NCBI GenBank assembly: GCA_051747385.1 | Contig: JBNJGB010000016.1 | Span: 62,001 to 126,000, forward strand | From: JBNJGB01 sp051747385 | GTDB taxonomy: Bacteria; Myxococcota_A; UBA9042; PHBI01; JACKFB01 | Length of the DNA stretch: 64,000 nt | Direction: 5' to 3' | Made by a program: the position numbers and the translations under genes | Part shown: positions 8,673-19,206 of the stretch, one piece after another | Numbering within the stretch: the stretch's first letter is position 1 | Layout: each line of letters begins with the position of its first letter | The notes under the pieces: generated by a model | What the model saw: the letters and a program-made list of their open reading frames with translations, nothing else | Databases searched by the model: none | Told to the model about the DNA's origin: nothing

Positions 8673-8704
8673 CTCCCTCCCGTGCCCGAGCAGGTCAACT
8701 CCTC

Positions 8705-9160
8705 ATGTTCGCCGGACGCCACGACCACTCCCTCGACGACAAGGGCCGCACGATGGTCCCGAGGGACTTCCGGGCGGCCCTGGAGGAGATCGGAGAGCGG
8801 ACGCTGTACGTCACCTTCGGGCTCGGAAAGCCGCGGCACCTGGAGGTCCGGCCGGAGTCCTCCTTCAGGAGCTTCCAGGAGCAGCTCACGCGAGCGAAGA
8901 ACACGGCGGCGCTCGAGAAGTTCAAGATCTTCTACTTCGGCGCGGCCGAGCGCGTGGACATCGACAAGGCCGGGCGGATCCTCGTGCCGGCCGCCCTCCG
9001 CAACAAGGTCCGCCTGGCCGACAAGGCCGTGTTCGTGGGCGTCGACTCGGAGCGCTTCCAGATCTGGCGCCCCGAGGATCTCGACGACGTCTACGACTAC
9101 TGCGACCAGAACGCCGATCACATCCTGGACGCCCTGGGCGAGGTGCTCGAGGGGTCCTGA
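8705..9160 (+). CDS. mraZ: MraZ, transcriptional regulator of the dcw cluster
   Basis: 151 residues, the usual length. Two SpoVT/AbrB-like halves are seen: MFAGRHDHSLDDKGRTMVP at the start, and VDIDKAGRILVPAALR from about residue 79. MraZ forms a ring-shaped oligomer that binds repeats upstream of its own gene and represses mraZ and rsmH. It is the first gene of the cluster, consistent with this role. ATG at 8705 begins the conserved N-terminus; the ribosome site (CAGGT) is weak. Confidence 0.95.
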   Translation: MFAGRHDHSLDDKGRTMVPRDFRAALEEIGERTLYVTFGLGKPRHLEVRPESSFRSFQEQLTRAKNTAALEKFKIFYFGAAERVDIDKAGRILVPAALRNKVRLADKAVFVGVDSERFQIWRPEDLDDVYDYCDQNADHILDALGEVLEGS

Positions 9161-9191
9161 CTCGAACCCGGACGACGACCCGTTGACGACG

Positions 9192-10172
9192 ATGGCGTAT
9201 CATATCCCGGTGATGACCGAGGCGGTCGTGGCGTTCCTCGCCGCGACCCCGCCCGGGCCCATCGTGGACGCCACCCTCGGAGGAGGCGGCCACCTGGCCG
9301 CTCTGGCCGCGGCGACGGGAGACGAGCGTCCGCTGATCGGGGTCGACCGCGACGCGGACGCCCTGGAGGCCGCCCGGCAGCGCCTGGAGTCCGAGGAGGG
9401 AGGCCTGCCGGCGCGCCTCGCCCTCGTCCGCGGGAACTTCGGGGACCTCCCCGAGGTGCTCGCGGGTGCGGGCCGGCCCACGGACCACGCCCTGGCCGGG
9501 CTGCTGCTCGACCTGGGCGTGTCCAGCCACCAGCTCGACGAGGCGTCCCGCGGTTTCGCCTTCAAGCACGGCGACGCTCCCCTGGACATGCGCATGGATC
9601 CGGACTCGGGTCGTCCCACGGCCCTGGAGCTGCTGCGGAGCTGGGACGAGGCCGAGTTGACGCGCGTCCTGAAGCAGTTCGGCGAGGTCCGCGGCGCGCG
9701 CCGCGTGGCGCGGGCGGTGAAGGCGGGCGTGGACGGGGGGACGCTTCGCACGACCGGCGATCTCGCACGGGCCGTGGAGGCCGTCCAGAAAACCGGCCGG
9801 AAGAACAAGGGCGTCCACCCGGCGACGACGGTCTTCCAGGCGCTCCGCATCGCCGTGAACGGGGAGCTGGAGGCCCTGGACGCCGTCCTGGCCGCGGCCC
9901 CCGACCTCCTGGCGCCGGGCGGTCGCGTGGCGGTCATCAGCTATCACTCCCTGGAGGATCGCCGCGTAAAGCTGGCGTTCCGCCGGGGCGAGAAGGGCCC
10001 CGAGCGCCCCGGCACGCTGCCGCCCCCGTCGGACTGGCGCCCCACCTGGCGCACGCTGACGCGGAAGCCGGTCACGGCGAGCGACGAGGAGGTGGCGGCG
10101 AACCCGCGGGCCCGGAGCGCAAAGCTGCGCGTCGCCGAGCGTGCGCCCCTCGACGCGGGAGGTGCCCCATGA
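9192..10172 (+). CDS. rsmH: 16S rRNA (cytosine-1402-N4) methyltransferase
   Basis: 326 residues. It has the family N-terminus YHIPVMTEAV, the SAM motif VDATLGGGGHL and the later VISYHSLEDRRVK block near the C-terminus. RsmH (MraW) methylates C1402 in the decoding region of 16S rRNA. It starts 31 bp after mraZ and its stop overlaps the ftsL start. A TTG at 9183 is an alternative start three codons upstream; ATG 9192 matches the conserved MxYHIPV beginning. Confidence 0.95.
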   Translation: MAYHIPVMTEAVVAFLAATPPGPIVDATLGGGGHLAALAAATGDERPLIGVDRDADALEAARQRLESEEGGLPARLALVRGNFGDLPEVLAGAGRPTDHALAGLLLDLGVSSHQLDEASRGFAFKHGDAPLDMRMDPDSGRPTALELLRSWDEAELTRVLKQFGEVRGARRVARAVKAGVDGGTLRTTGDLARAVEAVQKTGRKNKGVHPATTVFQALRIAVNGELEALDAVLAAAPDLLAPGGRVAVISYHSLEDRRVKLAFRRGEKGPERPGTLPPPSDWRPTWRTLTRKPVTASDEEVAANPRARSAKLRVAERAPLDAGGAP

Positions 10173-10540
10173 GCCGACGTCGCGTCCCCCGCCTCGGTTG
10201 GCGTGGCGGCCGCTTCCTGGCGGCTGTGTTCGTCATGGCCGCCCTGACGGCGGCCGGCATCTACCAGGTGCACCAGCGCTACCAGGTCGTGCGCCTCGGC
10301 TACGCCCTGGACGACGCCCGCTTCGATCATCAGCGCCTGCTGGAGCAGCGCAAGCGACTCCGCCTGGCCCTGTCGACCTACAAGGATCCCGTGGCCGTGC
10401 GCGAGCTGGCCCGGGAGCACCTGGACATGAAGGAGGCCGAGCCCCGCGACGAGCTCATCGTCCCGGAGCCCGACCACGTGCGCGCCGTCCCCCTGAAGCG
10501 GCTTCTTCCCATCGGGGGCGACGAAGGAGGCGAGCCGTGA
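10169..10540 (+). CDS. ftsL: FtsL-like cell division protein
   Basis: 123 residues with the FtsL layout: short basic cytoplasmic tail, one membrane segment (about residues 17-35), then a coiled coil (DDARFDHQRLLEQRKRLRLAL) ending in a conserved-looking DPVAVRELAREHLDM segment. FtsL partners FtsB and FtsQ to activate septal FtsW-FtsI. Sequence conservation in the family is low, so the name rests on layout and its place between rsmH and the ftsI region. The start overlaps the rsmH stop (ATGA). Confidence 0.8.
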   Translation: MSRRRVPRLGWRGGRFLAAVFVMAALTAAGIYQVHQRYQVVRLGYALDDARFDHQRLLEQRKRLRLALSTYKDPVAVRELAREHLDMKEAEPRDELIVPEPDHVRAVPLKRLLPIGGDEGGEP

Positions 10541-11277
10541 AGGCCCTTTCCCTGACTTCGAGCCTCGTGGCCCTGGTCCTCCTGGCGACGGCCTGTGGCC
10601 CGAACAAGGAGGACATCGAGAAGAAGGCCGACTATCACTACAAGCTGGCCAACAACTTCTTCTACGACGACAACCCCCAGTCGGCGATCGAGGAGCTCTA
10701 CGCGACCCTGGAGATCGAGCCGAAGCACGCCCGCGCCCACCACCTGCTGGGCTTCATCTACTTCGGCCGGCGGGACTTCCAGCGCGCCCACGAGCACCTG
10801 AAGAAGGCCGTGGAGCTGGACCCGGAGTTCAACGAGGCCCTGGCGAACCTGGGCAACCTGTACATGGCCATGGAGGAGTGGGAGCGCGCCATCCCGTACT
10901 TCCGCAAGCTCCTGGAGCGGCCCCTCTACAAGACGCCCTACCTGGCCCACAACAACCTGGGCTGGGCGCGCTACGAGCTGGAGCAGTTCGAGGAGGCCCG
11001 CCAGCACATGGAGATGGCCATCTTCCTCAACCCCAAGTTCTGCCTGGGGCACAACAACCTCGGGCGCCTCCACGCCCACGAGGGCGACACGGACAAGGCG
11101 CTCGAGCGGTTCCGGAAGGCCATCGAGCTGTGCCCGCAGTACGCGGAGCCCCACTACTTCCTCGGCCGCATCTACGCGGCCCTCGCCGCGCCCGACCGGG
11201 CGCGGAAGCACTTCGAGAAGTGCCACGAGCTCGGACCCGACACCCCCTTCGGCAGGCGCTGCCGGGAGGCCCTTTGA
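10537..11277 (+). CDS. TPR lipoprotein inserted in the dcw cluster
   Basis: 246 residues from GTG 10537, which overlaps the ftsL stop (GTGA) and follows GAAGGAGG. The N-terminus is a lipoprotein signal (VLLATAC, Cys about 20). The rest is about six TPR units, e.g. ARAHHLLGFIYFGRRDFQRAH and PHYFLGRIYAALAAPDRARKH, similar in style to PilF/NlpI. A periplasmic TPR scaffold coupled in translation to ftsL and ftsI suggests a role in assembling the septal peptidoglycan machinery; that is inference. This position in the cluster is not standard in model organisms. Confidence 0.85.
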   Translation: MKALSLTSSLVALVLLATACGPNKEDIEKKADYHYKLANNFFYDDNPQSAIEELYATLEIEPKHARAHHLLGFIYFGRRDFQRAHEHLKKAVELDPEFNEALANLGNLYMAMEEWERAIPYFRKLLERPLYKTPYLAHNNLGWARYELEQFEEARQHMEMAIFLNPKFCLGHNNLGRLHAHEGDTDKALERFRKAIELCPQYAEPHYFLGRIYAALAAPDRARKHFEKCHELGPDTPFGRRCREAL

Positions 11278-13955
11278 CGAAGCGGCGCAACAGGTCCGGA
11301 AGCTCGTCGCCGAGCGGCGAGCGTCCCCCCGAGGTCCGACGGGCCTCCATCCGGCAGCGGATGCTGCTGGTGGGCGCGGGCCTGGGCCTCGGCATGATCG
11401 CGGCCACGCTGCAGGTGGGCGTCCTGCAGGTGGCCGAGGGCGACGCCCTGCGCCGTGAGGCCACGAGCAACTACTCGCGCACCGTGGAGCTGGACGCCCG
11501 CCGCGGCGACGTGGTGGACCGCGACGGGGCGCTCCTGGCGGTCACGGTGCACCGCTGGGCCGTCACCGCCGACCCGACCCGGGTCGACAAGGCGGACGCC
11601 CCCGAGGCGGCCCGGATCCTGTCCGACCTCCTCGGCCAGGACGAAGGCACGCTGCTGGACAAGCTGGCCGGGGATCGCATCCGACGGGGGCCGGCGCCGA
11701 GCAACGATCCCCCGGCTCGCTTCGCCCGCCGCACGGTCCGGCCGGTGGCCCGAGCCGTGGCGGAGGTGTTCGACGCCTCCACCGATCGCATCGAGCGGAA
11801 GATGGGCCTGCTCGAGTACTTCTACCGGATGGATCAGCTCCGGACCCGGGGGGTCTATCCGGTGGTCGACGCCCTCACGCGCATCGCCGAGACGACGGCC
11901 GAGGCCATCCACGCGGGAGCCGACGACCTGCGCTTCTTCCCGAGCAGGGGGCGGCGCTTCGTCTACCTGGCTCGGGACGTGGACGACGAGACCGCCCGCC
12001 GCGTGATGGCGGCGCGGGACGAGCGCCGGGAGCGCTGCCGCGAGATCCGTCGGCGCGGGGGGGACTGCTCGAACCCGCTCCGGGCCGTGCGCCTCCAGCA
12101 GGAGCCGCGGCGCTACTATCCCAAGCGCGAGCTGGCCACCCAGCTCGTGGGTCTGGTGGGGAACGGTTCGAACGCCCTCGACGGCATCGAGCGCGCCATG
12201 GACGGGGTGCTGTCCGGAGGCCAGCACACGACGCGGGTCATCCGGGACCGGCGGGGACGGCGCATGTTCCTGGAGGGCATCCCGGAGGACGCCCCGCTGG
12301 CTGCGCCCGGCGTCGAGCTGACCATCGACCAGGAGATCCAGAGCCTCGCCGAGCGCGAGCTGAACCACGCCTGCGAGGCGGCCGGTGCCCGGGCAGGCTA
12401 CGCGGTCGTCATGCACGTGGAGACCGGCGAGATGCTCGCCGCCGCGAGCTATCCGACCTTCAACCCCAACACCTACAGGCAGTTCTTCAGGGATCGCCTG
12501 CCGCTGGTGAACGAGCGGAACGCCTTGGGGCACGCGCGGGAGGACCTGGACTGGGCGGCCTCGTGGCCCGGGATGGACGAGGCCTGGCCCGGGCAGGCGG
12601 ACGCGGTCGTACGCGAGAGGCGCGCCGCCTTGACACGCCGTACCCACGCCTTCGTGGAGCACGCCCACCACTACCCCAGCGCAGCGCGGCACGTGGCCTT
12701 CCAGGACGCCTACGAGCCCGGCTCGATCATGAAGGTCTTCACCCTCGCCGCGTGGCTCGAGGAGGGGGTCCACCCCATGGACCGCGAGTACGACCTCATG
12801 GACGGCGCCTGGGAGATCGAGGACGTCGACGACAACGTCATCCACGACGACCACCACTTCGACCGGGAGGCCGCGGACGTGGCCTACGCTCTGAAGACCT
12901 CCTCCAACATCGTCTACGGCCAGATGGGCCTGGACCTGGGCGCCGAGCGCCTGGAGGACTACCTGCGGGCGTTCGGCTTCGGGGAGCACACGGCGAGCGG
13001 CTTCCCGGGCGAGTCGGCCGGCCTGCTCCGGGACGCCGCCGAGTGGCGCACGGTGGAGACGGCCAACATCGCCTTCGGCCAGGGCATCGCCGCCACGGGC
13101 GTGCAGGTCGTGACGGCCCTGGCCGCCCTGGGCAACGAGGGCAGGCGCATGCGCCCCCTGCTCGTGCGACGCGTCCTGGACGCGGAGGGGCGCGAGATCC
13201 GGAGCTGGGAGCCGCAGGTCGAGGAGCAGGTGGTCTCGCCCCGCACGGCCCGGACGGTGCTGGACATCATGCGCACGGTCGTCGAGCCGGGGGGCACGGG
13301 CACACGGGCCGCCATCCCCGAGTATCCCGTCGCCGGCAAGACCGGCACCGGCCAGAAGCCCCACCTGCGCAAGAAGGGCTACGCCGAGAACATGTGGGTC
13401 GGGACCTTCTTCGGCGTCGCGCCGGTCGACGACCCCGAGCTGGCCGTCCTCGTGCTCGTGGACGAGCCCCAGGGCAAGCGGTACGGCGGCGTCGTGGCCG
13501 CCCCGGCCTTCCGCGAGATCATGCGCGGTGCGCTGCATCACCTGGGCGCCCCCTCGCCCTTCGACACGGGCCGGCAGGTGGCCTGGCTCGACCCGGACGT
13601 GTTGGCGAATCGCCGCGCGCAGCGGCCCGAGCCACGCGAGAGCCTGGACGACGCCGCGCCGCCGGTGGACCCCGACGCGGCCGGCGACGTGCCGGTGCCG
13701 GACTTCCGCGGCATGACCATGGACCGGGTGAGGCGCCTCGCCTCCGAGGTGGGGCTGAACGTCCGCCTTGTGGGCTCCGGGACCGCCCGGAACCAGGACC
13801 GCTCCCCCCACGAGCGCGTCCCCGCCCGCTCGGAGGTGACCGTCGTCTTCGAACCCCGCGCCCCGGGCGCCGAGACGTCCGGAGGAGCGACCTCTTCCGC
13901 GGCGGCCGGGCCCTCGTCGGCGCGCCCGCCCAAGCCCGCCGGAGGTGCCCCGTGA
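11274..13955 (+). CDS. ftsI: Septal peptidoglycan transpeptidase FtsI (PBP3-type) with PASTA domain
   Basis: 893 residues from TTG 11274 (TTGA overlap with the TPR gene; GGGAGG upstream). Order: basic cytoplasmic tail, one membrane segment (about 26-48), PBP dimerisation domain, transpeptidase, C-terminal PASTA domain (about 805-863, VPVPDFRGMTMDRVRRLASE). All catalytic motifs are present: S484-I-M-K, S543-S-N and K689-T-G. It is much longer than a typical FtsI. Extra sequence lies in the N-domain (about 165-290), and about 85 residues rich in charged and aromatic residues lie between NPN and EPGS. Cross-links septal peptidoglycan with FtsW as glycosyltransferase partner. Confidence 0.95.
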   Translation: MTKRRNRSGSSSPSGERPPEVRRASIRQRMLLVGAGLGLGMIAATLQVGVLQVAEGDALRREATSNYSRTVELDARRGDVVDRDGALLAVTVHRWAVTADPTRVDKADAPEAARILSDLLGQDEGTLLDKLAGDRIRRGPAPSNDPPARFARRTVRPVARAVAEVFDASTDRIERKMGLLEYFYRMDQLRTRGVYPVVDALTRIAETTAEAIHAGADDLRFFPSRGRRFVYLARDVDDETARRVMAARDERRERCREIRRRGGDCSNPLRAVRLQQEPRRYYPKRELATQLVGLVGNGSNALDGIERAMDGVLSGGQHTTRVIRDRRGRRMFLEGIPEDAPLAAPGVELTIDQEIQSLAERELNHACEAAGARAGYAVVMHVETGEMLAAASYPTFNPNTYRQFFRDRLPLVNERNALGHAREDLDWAASWPGMDEAWPGQADAVVRERRAALTRRTHAFVEHAHHYPSAARHVAFQDAYEPGSIMKVFTLAAWLEEGVHPMDREYDLMDGAWEIEDVDDNVIHDDHHFDREAADVAYALKTSSNIVYGQMGLDLGAERLEDYLRAFGFGEHTASGFPGESAGLLRDAAEWRTVETANIAFGQGIAATGVQVVTALAALGNEGRRMRPLLVRRVLDAEGREIRSWEPQVEEQVVSPRTARTVLDIMRTVVEPGGTGTRAAIPEYPVAGKTGTGQKPHLRKKGYAENMWVGTFFGVAPVDDPELAVLVLVDEPQGKRYGGVVAAPAFREIMRGALHHLGAPSPFDTGRQVAWLDPDVLANRRAQRPEPRESLDDAAPPVDPDAAGDVPVPDFRGMTMDRVRRLASEVGLNVRLVGSGTARNQDRSPHERVPARSEVTVVFEPRAPGAETSGGATSSAAAGPSSARPPKPAGGAP

Positions 13956-15421
13956 ACGTGGCCGATCTCATCGGAGACGCGGCCCCCGACGCCCGGATCA
14001 CCGGCCCGACTGGGCGGGACGTGACCGACGTCGTGGCGGACTCCCGTCGGGTGCGGCCGGGCGCGGTGTTCGTGGCGCTGCGCGGGCTCACCGTCGACGG
14101 GCACGACTTCGCCGGCCAGGCCTTCGAGGCGGGCGCCGCGGCGGTGGTGGCCGACACGCCCCCCACGGTCGACGTCCCGGACGACGCCGCCTGGGTGCAG
14201 GTGCCCGTGACGGCCGAGGCGCTGGGACCGCTGGCGAGCGCCTTCCACGGGCACCCGTCCCGGGACGTGAAGGTCCTCGCGGTGACCGGCACCAACGGCA
14301 AGACCACCGTGACCTGGCTCCTGGAGCACATCCTCACGGAGACGGGCTTCGGGCCGGGCGTGCTCGGCACGGTGGAGATCCGCTACGGCGACGTGCGGCG
14401 GCCGGCGACCTACACGACGCCCATGGCCCACGAGCTCCACGCCCTGCTGGCGGAGTTCCGCGACGCGGGCTGCACGCACGCGGTGATGGAGGCGTCCAGC
14501 CACGGGCTGGCCCAGGAGCGCCTCGGCGGCTGCTCCGTCGCCGTGGGCGGCTTCACCAACCTCACGCGGGACCACCTGGACTACCACGTGGGGATGAACG
14601 CCTATCGGGACGCCAAGGCGCGCCTGTTCCAGGAGTACGCCCGGGCGGGCTGCTTCAACGTGGGTGATCCCATCGGGCGCGAGATGGCCGAGGCGTTCGA
14701 CGGCCCCCTCCGGGCGGTGTCGGCCTGCGGCGCGCCGGCGGACATCTCCGCGCGCGACCTGGTGTGCACGCTGGAGGGCAGCCGCGCGCGGCTCCGGACC
14801 CAGCACGGAGAGCTGGAGCTGGAGCTGCCCCTGGTCGGCCGGCACAACGTGGAGAACGCCCTGGTGGCGGTGGGCATGGCCGACCTGGCCGGCGTGTCCC
14901 TGGAGCGCGCGGTCGTCTCCCTGGCCACGGCCCGTCCGGCCCCGGGTCGGCTGGAGCGCGTGCTCGGGCCGCGCCACGTGCTGGTGGACTACGCCCACAC
15001 CCCGGACGCCCTGGACAACGTCCTCGGCGGCCTGGAGCCGCTCGTGAAGGGCCGCCTCATCTGCGTGTTCGGCGCCGGGGGCGATCGGGACGCGGGCAAG
15101 CGCCCGGAGATGGCAGCCGCCGTCGCCCGACACGCGGACGTCGCGGTGCTCACCAGCGACAACCCGCGGCGCGAGTCCCCCGACGCCATCATCGAGGACG
15201 TGCGCGCCGGGTTCCCGGACGACCAGGACGTCCTCGTGGAGGCCGATCGCCGCGCGGCCATCCGGCGCGCCATCCACCAGGCCGGCCCGGACGACGTGGT
15301 CGTCATCGCCGGCAAGGGGCACGAGACCACGCAGACCGTCGGCGATCGCGCCCTGCCGTTCGACGATCGGGAGGAGGCCGCCTCGGCCCTGGAGACCCTC
15401 GACGCGGGAGGCGCCGGTTGA
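13952..15421 (+). CDS. murE: UDP-MurNAc-L-Ala-D-Glu:meso-DAP ligase
   Basis: 489 residues from GTG 13952 (overlaps the ftsI stop; GGAGGTGCCCC upstream). Mur ligase signatures: P-loop VTGTNGKTT, the central SSHGL segment and NFTRDHLDYH-like block, and the C-terminal TSDNPRRESP. The DNPR motif is the signature for meso-diaminopimelate rather than lysine, so the wall is of the DAP type. Cytoplasmic step of lipid II precursor synthesis, adding the third residue of the stem peptide. Confidence 0.95.
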   Translation: MNVADLIGDAAPDARITGPTGRDVTDVVADSRRVRPGAVFVALRGLTVDGHDFAGQAFEAGAAAVVADTPPTVDVPDDAAWVQVPVTAEALGPLASAFHGHPSRDVKVLAVTGTNGKTTVTWLLEHILTETGFGPGVLGTVEIRYGDVRRPATYTTPMAHELHALLAEFRDAGCTHAVMEASSHGLAQERLGGCSVAVGGFTNLTRDHLDYHVGMNAYRDAKARLFQEYARAGCFNVGDPIGREMAEAFDGPLRAVSACGAPADISARDLVCTLEGSRARLRTQHGELELELPLVGRHNVENALVAVGMADLAGVSLERAVVSLATARPAPGRLERVLGPRHVLVDYAHTPDALDNVLGGLEPLVKGRLICVFGAGGDRDAGKRPEMAAAVARHADVAVLTSDNPRRESPDAIIEDVRAGFPDDQDVLVEADRRAAIRRAIHQAGPDDVVVIAGKGHETTQTVGDRALPFDDREEAASALETLDAGGAG

Positions 15422-16817
15422 AGCCGCTCTCGCGCCGCAGCATCGCCCTCGCCCTGCGCGCCTCGGAGACGCGGGGGCTGGACGGACCGCCCCTGGAGGC
15501 CGTGTTCACGGACACGCGCCGGCCGGTGGAGGGCGGGCTGTTCGTGGCGCTGGTGGGCCCGAACCACGACGCCCACGACCACCTCGCCGAGGCCCTCGCG
15601 GCGGGGGCCGGCGGGCTCGTGGTGTCCCGCGGCGACGCCGTCCCGGACGACACGCCCGGGGGGACCTTCGTGGTGGTCGTCGGCGACACGCTGGCGGCCC
15701 TGCGTGACCTGGCGGTGCTCGTGCGCGGCGGGCTGAAGGCGCGCACCGTGGCCGTCACCGGCTCCGTGGGCAAGACCACCGTCAAGGACATGGTCGCCGC
15801 GGCGCTGCGGACCTTCGGCCGCGTGGGTCGCTCGCCGGGCAACTGGAACAACGAGGTGGGCGTGCCCCTGTCCCTGTTCTCCATGCGGGGCGACGAGCGC
15901 TTCATGGTGCTGGAGCTGGGCATGAGCGCGCCGGGCGAGATCGCCTCGCTCACGCGGGTGGCCATGCCCTCGGTCGGCGTCGTCACCGCCGCGACGGCGG
16001 CCCACCTGGAGTTCTTCCCGGACGTGGACGCCATCGCGGACGCCAAGGCGGAGCTGTGGGAGAGCCTCCCGCCGGGGGGCAAGGCCGTGGCCTGCGCCGA
16101 CGACCCGCGGGTCCTGGAGCGGGCCCGACGGATCCGGCCGCGCGGGCTGATCACCTACGGGCTGTCGGAGGAGGCGGACGTCCGCGTCGTGGCCGTGGAG
16201 CAGGGCCGCGACGGGCTGACCGCCCGCGTCGCATCGGAGGACGACGAGGTCACGGTCCGGCTCCGCGCCCTGGGCCGCCACAACGCCGTGAACGCGGCGG
16301 GCGCGCTGGCCGTGACGCGGGTCCTGGGCCTGCCGTTCGCCCGCGCCGCGTCGTCGCTCGAGGAGCACTTCGAGCCCGAGGCACACCGACTGGTCGTCGC
16401 GACCACGCCGGACGGCCTCACCGTCCTCGACGACTGCTACAACGCGAACCCCGCGAGCGCCCGGGCCGCCCTGGCGACCCTGGGCGAGGTGGCCGCCGGC
16501 GCCGCCGCGCGAGGGGCCGTGCTGGGCTCCATGCTGGAGTTGGGCGACCGGGCCGACGACCTCCACCGCGAGGTGGGCCGCGCCGCCGCCGAGGCGGGGG
16601 TGACCTGGCTCGCCGCCACCGGCCCCCACGCGGACGCCCTGGTCGAGGGCGCGCGCTCCGGCGGCGTGGAGGACGTGCGCACCGCCGGGGACGCCGCCGA
16701 CCTCGTCGACGACCTGCAGGCCTTCGCGGGGCCCGATCGATGGCTCCTCCTGAAGGGCAGCCGGGGACAGCGCCTGGAGCGCCTCCTCGAGCCCCTCGGC
16801 GCCGGGGGGGAGACCTG

Positions 16818-16818
<1 letters not shown>
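15418..16818 (+). CDS. murF: UDP-MurNAc-tripeptide:D-Ala-D-Ala ligase
   Basis: 466 residues from TTG 15418 (TTGA overlap with murE). Contains P-loop VTGSVGKTTVKD, the NWNNEVGVPL block typical of MurF and the DDCYNANPAS motif in the third domain. Adds D-Ala-D-Ala to the stem peptide. No ddl is present in the window to make the dipeptide. Confidence 0.95.
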
Positions 16819-17933
<1,115 letters not shown>

Positions 17934-17937
17934 GCCC

Positions 17938-19206
17938 ATGACGACCCAGGCCCCCGAGTACCACCCCGACCTGTCCGGCGAGATCCGGCGCGTGGAGCCG
18001 TACGACACCGCGCTGCTGCTCGCCGTCCTGATGCTGCTCGGCATCGGCGCGGTCATGGTGTACTCGGCGACGGTCCACTTCGACACGGTGGACACCCGCG
18101 ACGGCATGACGCACCTGAAGACGCACCTGCTGCACGTCGGCCTGGGCATCGGCGCCATGGTCTTCGGGATGCTCCTGCCCTACCGGGCCTGGCGCCCGCT
18201 GGTCTACCCGGCCCTCGGCGCGGTGGTCTTCCTCCTGCTCCTCGTGATGCTCGTGGGCACCGAGGCCGGCAACGCCCGCCGCTGGCTGTCCCTGTCCGGC
18301 TTCACCATCCAGCCGGCGGAGATGGCCAAGCTCGCCTTCATCATCTTCCTCGCCTACTCCCTGGCGAAGAAGGGCGAGCGGATCCGGCGCTTCTCCGTGG
18401 CCTTCCTCCCGCACCTCATCGTGTGCGGCACCCTCATCATGCTGTGCCTCTTCCAGCCGGACTTCGGCACCAGCGTCATCCTGGTGCTGCTCATGTTCGG
18501 CATGCTCTTCGTGGCCGGCACGAAGATGTCGTACATCAGCCTCTTCGTGTTCGTGGGCGCGTTCCTGGCCTTCCAGGCCATCGCGTCGAACGACATGCGC
18601 ATGGGCCGGGTCATGGCCTTCATCGACCCCTGGGCCCACCGGGCCGACCGGGGCTACCAGATGGTGAACTCCCTCATCGCCATCGGCTCCGGCGGCGTCA
18701 CCGGGCAGAGCCTGGGCTTCGGCGGCCAGACCCTCACCGGCTTCCTCCCGGAGGGGTACACGGACTTCATCCTCGCGGTCCTGGCCGAGCAGCTCGGGCT
18801 CCTGGGCGTGCTGGCCGTGATGGGCCTCTTCGGCGTCATCCTCTACCGCGGCGTCGTCACGGCCCTGGCCGCGCGCGACGACTTCGGCCGCTTCCTGGCC
18901 TTCGGCGTGGTCCTCCTGGTGGGGCTCCAGGCCGTCATCAACATGCTCGTGGCCGTGGCGCTCATCCCCACGAAGGGCCTCACCCTGCCTTTCGTGAGCT
19001 ACGGCGGAAGCTCCATGCTCACCTCCTGCCTGGCCGTGGGCATCCTTCTCAACATCAGCCGCGACGTGCGCATCGGCCACCTGGAGCCCCTCGTCGCCGA
19101 CTCCGACGAGGAGCCGGGCGAGCGCCGCAGGCGCAAGAAGCGCAGGAAGAAGCGCAGGAAGAAACGGAAGCCGCGCCAGCAGCCGCTCGAGGAGGTGGTC
19201 GGATGA
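17938..19206 (+). CDS. ftsW: Septal peptidoglycan glycosyltransferase FtsW (SEDS)
   Basis: 422 residues, about ten membrane segments. SEDS landmarks are GNARRWL, QPAEMAKL, the FQPDFGT segment with the catalytic-type Asp, and LPFVSYGGSS. Polymerises lipid II together with FtsI. The cytoplasmic C-terminus is unusual: after IGHLEPLVADSDEE there is a run of about 20 Arg/Lys residues ending in QQPLEEVVG. The ATGA overlap with murG couples the two. Confidence 0.95.
   Translation: MTTQAPEYHPDLSGEIRRVEPYDTALLLAVLMLLGIGAVMVYSATVHFDTVDTRDGMTHLKTHLLHVGLGIGAMVFGMLLPYRAWRPLVYPALGAVVFLLLLVMLVGTEAGNARRWLSLSGFTIQPAEMAKLAFIIFLAYSLAKKGERIRRFSVAFLPHLIVCGTLIMLCLFQPDFGTSVILVLLMFGMLFVAGTKMSYISLFVFVGAFLAFQAIASNDMRMGRVMAFIDPWAHRADRGYQMVNSLIAIGSGGVTGQSLGFGGQTLTGFLPEGYTDFILAVLAEQLGLLGVLAVMGLFGVILYRGVVTALAARDDFGRFLAFGVVLLVGLQAVINMLVAVALIPTKGLTLPFVSYGGSSMLTSCLAVGILLNISRDVRIGHLEPLVADSDEEPGERRRRKKRRKKRRKKRKPRQQPLEEVVG

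Noticed and set aside
12563..13951. Very long alternative frames inside ftsI, murE and other dcw genes
   Set aside because: High GC removes stops in all frames. Only one frame per region shows family motifs.
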